From positions 62,001 to 126,000 of the forward strand of contig NZ_JAUCZG010000003.1 of assembly GCF_030373225.1 (NCBI RefSeq): DNA of 64,000 nucleotides, given 5' to 3'. This document shows positions 51,778 through 62,093 of this stretch, one piece after another (position 1 is the first letter of the stretch; each line of letters opens with the position of its first letter). The DNA is from Hydrogenophaga sp. (GTDB lineage Bacteria; Pseudomonadota; Gammaproteobacteria; Burkholderiales; Burkholderiaceae_C). A program made the translations under genes and the position numbers. Under the pieces are notes generated by a model. It searched no databases and was not told where the DNA came from. It was given only the letters and a program-made list of their open reading frames with translations.

Positions 51778-52419
51778 CTACCACCGTTTGCCCGTCTGGC
51801 GTTCAAGCATCGGCTTGATGCGCCCCGATATGGCTTCGCGGGCCCGAAAGATCCGCGAACGGACCGTTCCGATCGGGCATTCGAGCGTCTGCGCAATTTC
51901 CTCGTAACTCATGCCCTCGATCTCCCGCAGGGTGATCGCCATGCGCAACTCTTCGGGCAGCGCGTCCATGGCCGCGTTGACCGCTTGGGCGATCTCCTTG
52001 CTGGCCAGCACCGCTTCGGGCGTCTCGGTATCGGCCGCGTGGAAATTTAGTTCGCGTTCGGACGAGGAAGTTTCATCGTCGTCCGAGGATTTCATCTGGG
52101 ATTGAAAGACCAGCGGGTCGCGCTTGAGTTCCATCAACTGCTTTTTCGCGGTGTTGACCGCGATCCGGTACAGCCATGTGTAGAACTGGGCGTCCCCCCG
52201 GAACTGCGCCAGTGCACGGTAGGCGCGAATGAAGGTTTCCTGCGCAATGTCCTGGACCAGGTCGGAATCGCGCACCATGCGGCCGATCAGGCGCTCGACG
52301 CGACGCTGGTATTTGATGACGAGAAGTTCGAACGCCCGCTGCTCGCCGCCCAGTGTGCGCTGCACCAACATGACATCGCTGTCAGGAGGCGGGGGAGCTG
52401 TGTGGTCTTCAGGATTCAT
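51778..52419 (-). CDS. rpoE: RNA polymerase sigma-E factor (AlgU/RpoE)
   Basis: ECF sigma factor for envelope stress, 213 residues. Region 2 (FELLVIKYQRRVERLIGRMV, DIAQETFIRAYRAL) and region 4 (MDALPEELRMAITLREIEGMSYEEIA) are both complete. ATG at 52419 is used; the frame extends to a TTG at 52440, inside the likely promoter. A TATATT sits just upstream, so the leader would be very short. First gene of the rpoE-rseA-rseB-degP module. Confidence 0.96.
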   Translation of the reverse strand: MNPEDHTAPPPPDSDVMLVQRTLGGEQRAFELLVIKYQRRVERLIGRMVRDSDLVQDIAQETFIRAYRALAQFRGDAQFYTWLYRIAVNTAKKQLMELKRDPLVFQSQMKSSDDDETSSSERELNFHAADTETPEAVLASKEIAQAVNAAMDALPEELRMAITLREIEGMSYEEIAQTLECPIGTVRSRIFRAREAISGRIKPMLERQTGKRW

Positions 52420-52510
52420 GCGCGCGGAAATATAACCCAAGGGGTGAATGGCAACGGTCCGGCGGGAGCATGGCCCACCGGGACGAAGGCCCGCAGTGAG
52501 CGCGTCTGCC

Positions 52511-52984
52511 TCAGATGCGGCTCGACATCAGCGCCCTGCGAAAGTCGGCCCAGCGCGCAGGCAGGCAACGGCGTTCGACCCACACCCAACGGTGCCCGGC
52601 GCCCGGCAAGTGAAATCGAATCAGGATCCGGTCCTGCAGGTCGAGCACGCGCTCCACCCCGCTGAGTGCGACGGGCCCGCCCTGCGGCACTTCGGCCCAG
52701 GACCAGCCACTGGCCCCTGGTTCCTCGCTTCCACGCACGGGCTCCCAGTGCAACGCGCCCTCGGGCGATCGCGACCAACTCCGGCAGGCACACGCCACCC
52801 AGAAGAGCCATCCCAGCGCGCCCAGCACCGGCACGACCGTGTGCCGGGCAGGACTGGCCGGGGCGTTCGACGTGTACAGGTACAGCGCCAATGTCGTGGC
52901 GGTTGCCAATCCGAGAAACAGCAACAGCCCCGCCTGGAACGCAGAACGCCCCACCGGGTAGACCACGGACGGGGCGCTTTGCAT
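52511..52984 (-). CDS. Two-helix membrane protein, unknown function
   Basis: A 157-residue protein with two membrane helices (about 16-38 and 48-66) and a basic C-terminal soluble part (HRWVWVERRCLPARWADFRRALM). The layout is vaguely like YgfX/CptA-type proteins, but I would not assign that family. It starts 33 bases after the fabF stop on the same strand and lies just ahead of rpoE, so it may be the last gene of the fab run. Confidence 0.65.
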   Translation of the reverse strand: MQSAPSVVYPVGRSAFQAGLLLFLGLATATTLALYLYTSNAPASPARHTVVPVLGALGWLFWVACACRSWSRSPEGALHWEPVRGSEEPGASGWSWAEVPQGGPVALSGVERVLDLQDRILIRFHLPGAGHRWVWVERRCLPARWADFRRALMSSRI

Positions 52985-53017
52985 GGTGGGCGTGCTGGAT
53001 AGGAGCGATCGGTAGGA

Positions 53018-54262
53018 TCAAACGCGTTTGAATACCAGCGAGCCGTTGGTGCCGCCAAACCCGAAGTTGTTCTTGAGCGCCACATCGATCTTCATGTCGC
53101 GCGCCGTGTTGGCGCAGTAATCCAGGTCGCACTCCGGGTCCTGGTTGAATATGTTGATCGTGGGTGGGCTCTTCTGATGATGCAGGGCGAGCACGGTGAA
53201 CACACTTTCGATGCCTCCGGCGCCACCCAGCAAGTGCCCCGTCATGGACTTGGTCGAGTTCACCACCACCTTGGCAGCGCGATCGCCGAGCGCAGCCTTG
53301 ATGGCGTTCGTTTCGTTCAGGTCGCCCAGCGGGGTCGAGGTGCCGTGTGCGTTGAGGTAGTCGACCTGGTCCGCATTGAGCCCGGCGTTGCGCAAGGCGC
53401 TCACCATGGCTCGGCGGGGGCCGTCCATGCTGGGTGCAGTCATGTGACCCGCATCGGCGCTCATGCCGTATCCGGAGAGTTCGGCGTAGATCCGTGCACC
53501 TCGGGCTTTGGCAAACTCATATTCTTCAAGCACCATCACCCCGGCGCCCTCGCCCAGCACAAACCCGTCGCGATCCTTGTCCCACGGACGGGAGGCGGTG
53601 GAGGGGTCGTCGTTGCGGGTGGAAAGCGCACGCATCGCGGCGAAGCCGCCCACGCCCAGCGGCGACACGGTTGCTTCGGAGCCGCCCGCAACGATCACGT
53701 CGGCGTCTCCATACTCGATTTTTCGCGCCGCCTCTCCGATGCAGTGCAGGCCGGTGGTGCATGCCGTCACCACCGCCAGATTCGGACCCTTGAAACCGTA
53801 TCGCATGGACACGTGGCCGGCAATCATGTTGATGATCGAGGCCGGCACAAAGAATGGCGAGATGCGACGAGGCCCGCGGCTCACCAACTCGGCATGGGTT
53901 TCCTCGATCAGCGGCAAGCCACCGATGCCCGAACCGATGATGCAGCCGATTCGGATCGCCGTCTCTTCGTCCAGCGCATCCCCCAGTGGCAGACCGGAGT
54001 CCATCACGGCCTGATGGGCCGCGGCGACGCCGAAGTGGATGAAGCTGTCCATCGTGCGCGCTTCCTTGGCGCTCATGTAGGACTCGATGTTGAAGCCCTT
54101 CACCTCGCCGGCAATCTTGCAGGCGAAGCTGGATGCGTCAAACCGGGTGATGAGGTCAATGCCGGAGCGCCCGGCCAACAGGTTGGCCCAGGCATCTTCC
54201 ACCGTGTTGCCCACGGGGCTGATACATCCCAGGCCGGTCACGACGACGCGACGACGGCTCAT
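53018..54262 (-). CDS. fabF: 3-oxoacyl-[ACP] synthase II
   Basis: Elongating condensing enzyme of type II fatty-acid synthesis, needed for unsaturated chains and temperature control of lipids. In 414 residues the active-site cysteine is Cys168 ([11 protein letters not shown]), with the two histidines in [11 protein letters not shown] and [12 protein letters not shown]. Follows acpP by 92 bases, the common fab order. Confidence 0.97.
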   Translation of the reverse strand: MSRRRVVVTGLGCISPVGNTVEDAWANLLAGRSGIDLITRFDASSFACKIAGEVKGFNIESYMSAKEARTMDSFIHFGVAAAHQAVMDSGLPLGDALDEETAIRIGCIIGSGIGGLPLIEETHAELVSRGPRRISPFFVPASIINMIAGHVSMRYGFKGPNLAVVTACTTGLHCIGEAARKIEYGDADVIVAGGSEATVSPLGVGGFAAMRALSTRNDDPSTASRPWDKDRDGFVLGEGAGVMVLEEYEFAKARGARIYAELSGYGMSADAGHMTAPSMDGPRRAMVSALRNAGLNADQVDYLNAHGTSTPLGDLNETNAIKAALGDRAAKVVVNSTKSMTGHLLGGAGGIESVFTVLALHHQKSPPTINIFNQDPECDLDYCANTARDMKIDVALKNNFGFGGTNGSLVFKRV

Positions 54263-54354
54263 TCATTTCCCCCACGCTGTATGCCATGCAGCTCGAACGC
54301 GATGTCCTGCGGACCTGCGATCGGGGCTTGGGGCAAGCGTTTTGCAATCAACAA

Positions 54355-54633
<279 letters not shown>

Positions 54634-54715
54634 TTAGCCGTGCCAGGAAGGTCTCCCGGGATGGCCCGCCGGGCGGCTGGCGCGGCGATTCAACAAAAAC
54701 GATGTGAGCGCGTCG

Positions 54716-55477
54716 TCAGGACATGAACATGCCACCGTTGACGTGCAACTCCTGTCCGGTGACATACGAGGCATGCGGACCGGCCAGGTAGGCCACTGCA
54801 TGGGCGATGTCGGACGGCTTGCCCAGATGACCGAGCGGGATCTGACCGAGCAGCGCCTTCTGCTGCTCTTCCGGAAGCGCTGCCGTCATGTCGGTTTCAA
54901 TGAATCCGGGGGCAACGCAATTCACCGTGATGTTGCGACTGCCGAGCTCGCGAGCCAATGCACGGGTCATGCCTGCCACGCCGGCCTTGGCCGCAGCGTA
55001 GTTGGCCTGACCCGCGTTGCCCGACGCGCCCACCACACTGGTGATGCTGATGATGCGACCGTAGCGCTGCTTCATCATCGGGCGGATCACCGCCCGGCTC
55101 ATGCGAAACACGGCCTTGAGGTTGGTGTCCAGCACCGCGTCCCAGTCGTCGTCTTTCAGGCGCATGGCGAGCATGTCGCGGGTGATGCCTGCATTGTTCA
55201 CCAGCACCTGCAGCCCGCCGTGGGACTTGACGATCTCGTCGATCAAGGCTTCGGCCGACGCCGCATCGTTCACATCAAGCCGCGCACCCCGACAGCCCGC
55301 GGCAGCGTTGGCAACACCCGCCAGGGTGTGGGTGATCTTCGCGGCGCCGTCATCGCTGGTGGCGGTGCCGATCACCACCAGACCGCGCGCGACCAGCTCT
55401 TGCGCAATGGCCGCGCCGATACCGCGCGAGGCACCGGTGACCAGCGCCACCTGACCCGCAAACTTCACTTCCGACAT
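54716..55477 (-). CDS. fabG: 3-oxoacyl-[ACP] reductase
   Basis: NADPH-dependent reduction of 3-oxoacyl-ACP in each elongation cycle. A 253-residue short-chain dehydrogenase with the TGASRGIG cofactor motif (14-21), NNAG, and the catalytic Ser147, Tyr160 and Lys164 (YAAAK). Starts 15 bases after fabD. Confidence 0.97.
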   Translation of the reverse strand: MSEVKFAGQVALVTGASRGIGAAIAQELVARGLVVIGTATSDDGAAKITHTLAGVANAAAGCRGARLDVNDAASAEALIDEIVKSHGGLQVLVNNAGITRDMLAMRLKDDDWDAVLDTNLKAVFRMSRAVIRPMMKQRYGRIISITSVVGASGNAGQANYAAAKAGVAGMTRALARELGSRNITVNCVAPGFIETDMTAALPEEQQKALLGQIPLGHLGKPSDIAHAVAYLAGPHASYVTGQELHVNGGMFMS

Positions 55478-55492
55478 GGTGTGCTCCCGGCC

Positions 55493-56443
55493 TCAGGCCA
55501 ACAAGGTTTTGACCTCGGCCAGCGAGGCCGGGTCGTACAGGGGTGCGCCCGTGAGTTCGGGATCGATGCGTTTGACCATACCGGCGAGTACCTTGCCCGG
55601 ACCACACTCGATGATCGTCTCGATGCCCCGCGCCTTGATGGTCTGAACACATTCCACCCAGCGCACCGGCCCGAAAGCCTGACGGTACAGCGCGTCGCGA
55701 ATTCGACCGGCTTCGGTCTCCACAGCCACATCGATGTTGTTGACAACAGGAATCTGCGGGGCAGCAAAAACCGTGCTGGCCAGTTTCTCCTTCAACCGCT
55801 CGGCCGCGGGCTTCATCAGACTGGAATGAAAAGGCGCCGAAACCTGCAACGGCAGCGCACGCTTGGCGCCGTTGGCCTTGAGCACTTCGCACGCCTTGTC
55901 GACGGCTGCCTTGCTGCCGGCGATCACGGTTTGGGCAGGATCGTTGAAGTTCACTGCCTCGACCACCTCGTGGCTGCCGGCACCAAAGCTGGCTTGAGCC
56001 TCCGCGCAACCGGCGATCACGCGTTGGGCATCCATCCCCAGAATCGCAGCCATGGCGCCGGTGCCGACCGGCACGGCTTCCTGCATGGCGGCCGCCCGAA
56101 AACGCACCAGCGGAGCTGCCTGCGACAGCGTCAATGCGCCCGCTGCCACCAGTGCCGCATATTCACCCAACGAGTGCCCTGCAAGAACATCGGGTTTCGC
56201 GCCCCCTTCGGCACACCAGACGCGCCAGGCCGCAACGCCTGCCACCAGCATCACCGGTTGGGTGTTCGTGGTCAGGGACAACTGTTCCTTCGGCCCCTCA
56301 TGGATCAGGCGCCCCACGTCTTCGCCCAGGGCGTCCGACGCTTCGGCAAGGGTGCCCAGCACTTGCGGATGCTCACCCCAGGCGTCCAGCATGCCCACCG
56401 CTTGCGAACCCTGACCCGGAAAAACAAAGGCGAAATTCTTCAT
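55493..56443 (-). CDS. fabD: Malonyl-CoA:ACP transacylase
   Basis: Loads malonyl groups onto AcpP. The 316 residues have the GQGSQ motif near the N terminus (VFPGQGSQAVGML) and the catalytic serine in AGHSLGEYAAL (Ser91). The ATG at 56443 is the family start; the longer frame adds nine unlikely residues. Confidence 0.97.
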   Translation of the reverse strand: MKNFAFVFPGQGSQAVGMLDAWGEHPQVLGTLAEASDALGEDVGRLIHEGPKEQLSLTTNTQPVMLVAGVAAWRVWCAEGGAKPDVLAGHSLGEYAALVAAGALTLSQAAPLVRFRAAAMQEAVPVGTGAMAAILGMDAQRVIAGCAEAQASFGAGSHEVVEAVNFNDPAQTVIAGSKAAVDKACEVLKANGAKRALPLQVSAPFHSSLMKPAAERLKEKLASTVFAAPQIPVVNNIDVAVETEAGRIRDALYRQAFGPVRWVECVQTIKARGIETIIECGPGKVLAGMVKRIDPELTGAPLYDPASLAEVKTLLA

Positions 56444-56492
56444 GAAATCTTCGATGGTTGGTGTGCGCAAACAGCCGTGACCCCAGGGTCAC

Positions 56493-57470
56493 TCAAAAGA
56501 CCAGCAGCACGGCGCCCCAGGTGAAGCCACCGCCAACGCCTTCAAGCATCAAGGTGTCGCCCTTCTTCACCTGACCCTGGCGCACGGCGTGATCGAGCGC
56601 GAGCGGGATCGACGCTGCCGAGGTATTGCCATGCTGGTCAACGGTCACCACCACCCTGTCCATGGGCAACTTGAGCTTGCGGGCCGTGCTCTGCATGATC
56701 CGGATATTGGCCTGGTGGGGAATGAGCCAGTCGACGTCCTCGGCGGTGCGGCCCGCCTTGGCGAGCACGGCGCGGGCCGTGTCTTCCAGCACGCCGACCG
56801 CCAGCTTGAACACCGCCTGGCCGTCCATCTTGAGCAGCGGATCTCCCAGCACCGCCCCCCCGGACACATGCCCGGGCACGCACAGGATGCCGGCGTGTTT
56901 GCCGTCTGCATGGATGTCGGTGGCGAGGATGCCCGGAGCGTCCGCGGCTTCCAGCACCACAGCTCCCGCGCCGTCGCCAAAAAGCACGCAGGTGGTGCGG
57001 TCGTTGAAATCCAGGATCCGGCTGAACACCTCGGAGCCGACCACCAGGGCCTTGTGCGCCGTGCCGGACTGGATCAATGCGTCGGCCACGGTGAGGGCAT
57101 AAATGAAACCGCTGCAGACAGCCTGCACATCAAAGACCGGGCAGCCGGAGATGCCGAGCTTGTGCTGCAACAGCGCCGCGGTGGAAGGAAACACCATGTC
57201 GGGCGTGGAGGTGGCCACGATGATCAGGTCGATGTCTCCCGGCTGCAGTCCTGCTGCACTCAGGGCTGCGCGGCAGGCTTCGGCGGCCAGGTCGCTGGCA
57301 AACACCCCATCGGCGGCAAAGTGGCGTGCGCGGATGCCGGTCCGCTCGACGATCCACTCGTCGCTGGTTTCAACGCCGCGCCGGGCCAGCATGTCCACCA
57401 TGTCGGCGTTGGTCATGCGATTCGGGGGCAGGCAGCTGCCGGTACCGGTGATGCGGGCGAAACGGGTCAT
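56493..57470 (-). CDS. fabH: 3-oxoacyl-[ACP] synthase III
   Basis: Starts fatty-acid synthesis by condensing acetyl-CoA with malonyl-ACP. The 325 residues contain the catalytic Cys119 ([10 protein letters not shown]) and the His and Asn in PHQANIRIM and [10 protein letters not shown]. Lies 13 bases after plsX. Confidence 0.98.
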   Translation of the reverse strand: MTRFARITGTGSCLPPNRMTNADMVDMLARRGVETSDEWIVERTGIRARHFAADGVFASDLAAEACRAALSAAGLQPGDIDLIIVATSTPDMVFPSTAALLQHKLGISGCPVFDVQAVCSGFIYALTVADALIQSGTAHKALVVGSEVFSRILDFNDRTTCVLFGDGAGAVVLEAADAPGILATDIHADGKHAGILCVPGHVSGGAVLGDPLLKMDGQAVFKLAVGVLEDTARAVLAKAGRTAEDVDWLIPHQANIRIMQSTARKLKLPMDRVVVTVDQHGNTSAASIPLALDHAVRQGQVKKGDTLMLEGVGGGFTWGAVLLVF

Positions 57471-57483
57471 GCGGGGCGAAGGG

Positions 57484-58545
57484 TCAGAGTGTCGGGATGC
57501 TTTTGAGTTCGCTGGGCAGCGACTCTGGCGAGATCAACTGCTGCGCATGGGCGATGCGGGCACGCACGTTCTCCAGCAGGCGATTGTGGGCCGCATCATA
57601 AGCCCGCCCCAGCGCCTGCTCGAACGCAAACGCGTCCGCGGATCCATGGCTCTTGAACACAAGCCCCTTGAGTCCCAGCAAGGCTGCGCCGTTGTACCGG
57701 CGGTGATCAACCCGGTTTTTAAAAGACTTTAGAACAGGATAGGCAACGATCGCTGCCATTTTCCGAAAGATGCTGCTGGTGAACTCTTCCCGAAGAAAGC
57801 CGCTGATCATGGAAGCCAATCCTTCGCTGGCCTTGAGCGCCACGTTGCCAACGAAGCCGTCACACACGACGATATCGGTCGTTCCCTTGAAGATGTCGTC
57901 ACCCTCCACATTCCCGAAAAAGTTGAGATCGCCGGTGTTCGCCGCATTTCGCAACAATACGCCCGCTTTTTTGATCACTTCACTGCCTTTGATGACCTCT
58001 TCACCCACATTTAGCAAACCGACGCTGGGCTCCTGCCGTCCGGTGGCAGCGGCCACCAGTGCAGATCCCATCACCGCGAACTGCAGCAGGTGTTCCGCCG
58101 TGCAATCGACGTTGGCGCCGAGGTCCAGCACGGTGGTGGCGCCACCCCGGGCGTTGGGCATCTGCGTGGCGATCGCCGGACGGTCGATGCCGTCCAGGGT
58201 CTTGAGCACGTAGCGGGCGATGGCCATCAGGGCGCCGGTGTTTCCGGCAGACACCACGGCCTGCGCATGCCCGTCCTTGACCTGGTTGATGGCCACCCGC
58301 ATGGACGAGTCCTTCTTGCGGCGAAGCGCCACTTCAACCGAGTCGTCCATGCCGACCACCTCGGCAGCAGGGACCACGGTACAGCGCACGTTGTTGAGCA
58401 ACTGGGGCCAGGCCTTGAACAGCTCGGGTTTTCCCACCAGCAGCAACTGGACTTGCGGGTGGCTGATCAGAAAGGCCTGGCAGGCGGGCATCGTCACGCC
58501 CGGACCGACATCTCCACCCATGCAATCCACGGCAATGGTGATCAT
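57484..58545 (-). CDS. plsX: Phosphate acyltransferase
   Basis: Makes acyl-phosphate from acyl-ACP for phospholipid synthesis with PlsY. The 353 residues start [14 protein letters not shown] and contain [13 protein letters not shown], both characteristic of PlsX. A full terminator lies upstream, between it and rpmF, so plsX probably has its own promoter in 58546-58586. Confidence 0.97.
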   Translation of the reverse strand: MITIAVDCMGGDVGPGVTMPACQAFLISHPQVQLLLVGKPELFKAWPQLLNNVRCTVVPAAEVVGMDDSVEVALRRKKDSSMRVAINQVKDGHAQAVVSAGNTGALMAIARYVLKTLDGIDRPAIATQMPNARGGATTVLDLGANVDCTAEHLLQFAVMGSALVAAATGRQEPSVGLLNVGEEVIKGSEVIKKAGVLLRNAANTGDLNFFGNVEGDDIFKGTTDIVVCDGFVGNVALKASEGLASMISGFLREEFTSSIFRKMAAIVAYPVLKSFKNRVDHRRYNGAALLGLKGLVFKSHGSADAFAFEQALGRAYDAAHNRLLENVRARIAHAQQLISPESLPSELKSIPTL

Positions 58546-58586
58546 CTCAACTTCCTGAGGCGGGCACGATGGGTGCCCCGTCCATG

Positions 58587-58613
58587 AAAAAAGCCCGCAT
58601 GGGACATGCGGGC
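58587..58613 (-). terminator. Intrinsic terminator between rpmF and plsX
   Basis: GCCCGCATG-GGA-CATGCGGGC (58593-58613), followed on the minus strand by six T (A-run 58587-58592). It would stop most rpmF transcripts before plsX, splitting an operon often described as continuous. Confidence 0.85.
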
Positions 58614-58679
58614 CTGGGCCGGTTGATTCCGCCTGACCCCGAGCGCATGACGCAGCGAGGCCAACGGCGCGCCATCACG

Positions 58680-58862
58680 TCAGGCTTCGGATTTGTTCTT
58701 CAGCACCTGACGGCCACGGTAAAAGCCGTTGGGGCTGATGTGGTGACGCAGGTGGATTTCACCGGTGGTGGGCTCCACGGCGATGCCGGGCACGTTCAGC
58801 GCGTTGTGCGAACGGTGCATGCCGCGCTTGGAGGGGGACTTTTTGTTTTGCTGAACAGCCAT
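58680..58862 (-). CDS. rpmF: 50S ribosomal protein L32
   Basis: Small ribosomal protein of 60 residues, [20 protein letters not shown] at the N terminus. There are no zinc-ribbon cysteines, as expected for the C-minus form. It sits between the DUF177 gene and plsX, its usual place; AGGAG lies before the ATG at 58862. Confidence 0.98.
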   Translation of the reverse strand: MAVQQNKKSPSKRGMHRSHNALNVPGIAVEPTTGEIHLRHHISPNGFYRGRQVLKNKSEA

Positions 58863-59006
58863 GGTGGGCTCCTGAAATCGGTGGGGACAAACGGGTGCGC
58901 CTGATGCAGGCACATCGGAGTGCCAATGGATGCCAGCGCAAAGCCAAGGATTATAGCCCGAAGTGCGGACTCACCACCCAGGCAGCTTCGGGGACCGGCG
59001 CAGTGC

Positions 59007-59573
59007 CTATTTTTTGAGCTTTGCCAGCCCGGCAAAAGGATTCTTGCGCTCAGGCTCGCCGTCGTCGAGCCCCACCATGGGATCGGAAACCTGCATCACC
59101 ACCGGCACCGGGCAGGTTTCGTGCAGGGGAACCAGGGGCAACTCCATCAACAATTCGTCTTCCAGCACGTCGTGCAGGCTCGGCCGAGGCTCCAGTGCAA
59201 GAAGGTCTTCCTCACAGTCGTCGTCTTCGGCAGCGGCGGTGGCTTCGTCGTTCACGAACCGGAACCAGCGGTCGACCGACAAAGAGGTGTCGACGGGGCC
59301 CAGGCAACGCTGGCAGGTCAGCGGCACGCTGGTGCCGGCCTGCAAATGGAGCCAGGCGGCAGCCGCACCGCCCGTGGTCCCGGCGCGCATTTCACCGTGG
59401 GCCTGCCAGGCCACCGAACCCAGGTTGGCCTGGCCGTCCTCGGCGTGAGCCTCTGCCTTCAAGCGATGGAAGTGCTCGATCGGCTCGTCGGCTTGCAGGC
59501 TGGCACCGGCCTGGGCGAAGGCGCGCACGTCCAGCCTGTCCGGACTCCAGCTGGTTTTGGGGGTGGGTTTCAT
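59007..59573 (-). CDS. DUF177 family protein (YceD-like)
   Basis: A 188-residue protein with the DUF177 core around LTCQRCLGPVDTSLSVDRWFRF (only one CxxC here), an acidic middle (EDDDCEED) and a C-terminal NPFAGLAKLKK. E. coli YceD and plant relatives affect 23S rRNA accumulation. Next to rpmF on the same strand and divergent from maf, exactly as in E. coli yceF-yceD-rpmF. Confidence 0.92.
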   Translation of the reverse strand: MKPTPKTSWSPDRLDVRAFAQAGASLQADEPIEHFHRLKAEAHAEDGQANLGSVAWQAHGEMRAGTTGGAAAAWLHLQAGTSVPLTCQRCLGPVDTSLSVDRWFRFVNDEATAAAEDDDCEEDLLALEPRPSLHDVLEDELLMELPLVPLHETCPVPVVMQVSDPMVGLDDGEPERKNPFAGLAKLKK

Positions 59574-59610
59574 GTGGGGCAGTTTAAGAGAATGCAAGGA
59601 GAATAGCGGG

Positions 59611-60225
59611 ATGACCTCCGACCGCCCCGCCACTCCCCCTCCCACCTCAAGACCTCTCATCCTGGGTTCCACTTCGCGATACCGGCACGAGTTGCTGTCA
59701 AGGCTGAAGCTGCCGTTCGAAACCGTTGCGCCCAACGTGGACGAAACCCCGCTGTCGGGTGAAAACCCCGCGGACCTCGCCGTGCGACTGGCGTTGGCGA
59801 AGGCGCGCGACGTGGCAGCGCGCCACCCGCAGGCAGTGGTGATCGGCAGCGACCAGGTGGCGGACCTGCGCGGCGAGCCACTGGGCAAGCCCGGCAGCCA
59901 CGAGCGGGCGGTGGTGCAGCTCAAGCGGCTGCGCGGCGAAACCGTGGTCTTCCAGACCGCGCTGGCGGTGGTGTGTGCGGCCACCGGGTTTGAACAGTGC
60001 GACATCGCATCGGTGCGCGTGGTCTTTCGCAAACTCAGCGACGCCGAGATCGAGCGTTATCTCCGCGCAGAACAACCCTACGACTGCGCCGGCAGCGCCA
60101 GGAGCGAAGGACTCGGCATCTCGCTGCTGGAGCGCATCGACAACGACGATCCCACGGCACTCGTGGGGCTGCCATTGATCCGCACCTGCCGGATGATCCG
60201 CGCCGCGGGCGTGCACGTGCCGTGA
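59611..60225 (+). CDS. Maf-family nucleotide pyrophosphatase (YceF-like)
   Basis: Hydrolyses non-canonical or methylated nucleoside triphosphates; the YceF branch prefers 7-methyl-GTP. The 204 residues start at LILGSTSRYRHELLSRLKLPFE and contain VVIGSDQVADLRG and SARSEGLGISLLERI, typical of Maf. The neighbourhood (divergent from DUF177-rpmF) supports the YceF branch. The ATG at 59611 follows AAGGAGAATAGCGGG. Coupled to the next gene by a GTGA overlap. Confidence 0.92.
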   Translation: MTSDRPATPPPTSRPLILGSTSRYRHELLSRLKLPFETVAPNVDETPLSGENPADLAVRLALAKARDVAARHPQAVVIGSDQVADLRGEPLGKPGSHERAVVQLKRLRGETVVFQTALAVVCAATGFEQCDIASVRVVFRKLSDAEIERYLRAEQPYDCAGSARSEGLGISLLERIDNDDPTALVGLPLIRTCRMIRAAGVHVP

Positions 60226-61019
60226 ACGCCGAACCTGCGAAGAAAGGGGCTCTCTACCTGGTGCCCACGCCACTGGATTTCGGCATGTCTGTGGAGTCCG
60301 CCGCGCTGGACACCTGGCTGCCCCGGGAGACGTTGGCAGTGGCCAGCAGGTTGACGCACTGGATCACCGAGAACGCCAGGAGCACGCGCGCCTTCCTGAA
60401 GCGGCTCGACGCGGCCGTGGGCATCGCCGCGCCCGTTCAAGGTCAGCACATCACGGAATTGCCCCGCGCTGCGCACAAGAAAGGCGACCACGCGCCGCAG
60501 GCGCAGGGCGACGCTCAGGCACGCGAACTGCTGGATCCGGCCTTGCAGGGCCACGACGTGGGACTGGTGAGCGAAGCCGGCATGCCGGCCATTGCCGACC
60601 CGGGCAGCGCCGTCGTCCGCGCTGCGCACGGCCTGGGCCTTCGGGTGGTGCCCCTCACGGGACCGGTCTCGTTGATGCTGGCCCTGGCTGCCAGCGGCTT
60701 GAACGGGCAGAACTTTGCATTCGTCGGCTACGTCCCGCAGGAATCTGCCGATCGGGCCAGGCGACTGCGCGAGCTGGAAGCACTGGCCTTGAAGACGGGA
60801 CAAACGCAGATCCTGATCGAGACGCCCTACCGCAACAGCGCGCTGCTGCAGGCGCTGCTGCACAACCTGCACCCGCACAGCCGGCTGGCGGTCAGCTGCG
60901 CCATGTCGCTGCCCCAGCAGGTGAGCCGAAGCGCCCTGGTCAGCGAGTGGAAACGCAGCACGGCCCTGACCAGCGCGCTGCCGCTGGAGACGCCGGCGGT
61001 GTTTCTGTTCGGACGTTGA
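60222..61019 (+). CDS. SAM-dependent tetrapyrrole-methylase-type methyltransferase (RsmI-like)
   Basis: A 265-residue methyltransferase of the RsmI/tetrapyrrole-methylase fold. It has GALYLVPTPLD at the start, SEAGMPAIADPGS and LTGPVSLMLALAASGLNGQNFAFVGY, all hallmark strands. RsmI methylates the ribose of C1402 in 16S rRNA; this member lacks the usual GNxxDI strand near the start and differs enough that an RsmI paralogue is also possible. The GTG start overlaps the maf stop. Confidence 0.8.
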   Translation: MNAEPAKKGALYLVPTPLDFGMSVESAALDTWLPRETLAVASRLTHWITENARSTRAFLKRLDAAVGIAAPVQGQHITELPRAAHKKGDHAPQAQGDAQARELLDPALQGHDVGLVSEAGMPAIADPGSAVVRAAHGLGLRVVPLTGPVSLMLALAASGLNGQNFAFVGYVPQESADRARRLRELEALALKTGQTQILIETPYRNSALLQALLHNLHPHSRLAVSCAMSLPQQVSRSALVSEWKRSTALTSALPLETPAVFLFGR

Positions 61020-61038
61020 AGCGATCCCCCGGGGGGCC

Positions 61039-61923
61039 TCAACCCAATACGCGCTGAATGTGGGCGCGCACCGACGCGCCGAGTTCGGCATTGGCCAGCG
61101 CCAGGTCAATGGTGGCCTGCAGAAAGCCTTCCTTGCTGCCGCAGTCGTAGCGCGTGCCGTCGTAGCGGAACGCCTGCACCTTCTCGGTACCGATCAGCGC
61201 GGCGATGCCGTCGGTGAGCTGGATCTCGCCCCCGGCTCCGCGGGGCTGGCGGCGAATGCTCTCGAAGACCGCCGGCGTGAGCACATAGCGGCCGGCCACA
61301 GCGAGTGTGGACGGGGCCACATCGGGCGCGGGCTTCTCCACCATGGCAAACACCTCGGCCAGCGCAGCGCTGACACCGTGAACATCGACCACGCCGTAGC
61401 GCCGGGTGTCGGCGCGCGGCACGTCCTGCACGGCCAGCACGGTGCCCGGGCTCGATTCGTAGGCTTGCACCATCTGCTGCAACACCGTCGGACCACCTTC
61501 GGCCTGCCGTTTGCCGATCATCAGGTCGTCGGCCAGCAGCACGGCAAACGGCGCGTCGCCCACCAGGCGTTCGGCACACAGCACGGCATGGCCCAGACCC
61601 AGGGCGCGCGGCTGGCGCACGTACACGCAATCCATGTCGTCGGGTTTGATGGAGTGCACCAGTTCGAGCAAGGCCGACTTGCCACCCGCTTCGAGCTCCA
61701 TTTCCAGTTCGTAAGCGGTGTCGAAGTGGTCTTCGATGGAACGCTTGTGACGCCCGGTCACGAAGATCATTTCGCGAATACCGGCGGCGTAGGCCTCCTC
61801 CACCGCGTACTGGATCAGGGGCTTGTCCACCACCGGCAGCATTTCCTTGGGAATGGCCTTGGTGGCGGGCAGGAAGCGGGTGCCGAGACCACCCACGGGG
61901 AAAACGGCTTTGCGGATTTTCAT
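61039..61923 (-). CDS. galU: UTP-glucose-1-phosphate uridylyltransferase
   Basis: Makes UDP-glucose for polysaccharides and, with galE, UDP-galactose. The 294 residues have the nucleotidyltransferase loop [21 protein letters not shown] and the downstream VVDKPLIQY. The ATG at 61923 is the normal start. It faces the RsmI-like gene with only 19 bases between their ends (a CCCCCGGGGGG run) and no obvious terminator. Confidence 0.96.
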   Translation of the reverse strand: MKIRKAVFPVGGLGTRFLPATKAIPKEMLPVVDKPLIQYAVEEAYAAGIREMIFVTGRHKRSIEDHFDTAYELEMELEAGGKSALLELVHSIKPDDMDCVYVRQPRALGLGHAVLCAERLVGDAPFAVLLADDLMIGKRQAEGGPTVLQQMVQAYESSPGTVLAVQDVPRADTRRYGVVDVHGVSAALAEVFAMVEKPAPDVAPSTLAVAGRYVLTPAVFESIRRQPRGAGGEIQLTDGIAALIGTEKVQAFRYDGTRYDCGSKEGFLQATIDLALANAELGASVRAHIQRVLG

Positions 61924-62093
61924 GGTTTCTCTCTGAGGTATTGTTTCCAGGGCTGCCCGGCATGGTAACGGCGCATCGTGCAAGTCCATCAAAGGGCTAC
62001 ACTGATTCGACCGCCCGACGGGCCCGGTATTCTTTGTACCGCCTTCGCGCATTCTCCCCCTCGCCAACCTGCCCACCAGCCCACGAGCCGCCC

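Noticed and set aside
61026-61036. CCCCCGGGGGG run between the RsmI-like gene and galU as a terminator
   Set aside because: No loop and no T-run; it cannot form a normal terminator hairpin.
61941-62093. Longer start for the mannose-nucleotide enzyme
   Set aside because: It would add 51 residues of low-complexity sequence before the conserved [14 protein letters not shown] core; the ATG at 62094 fits the family.
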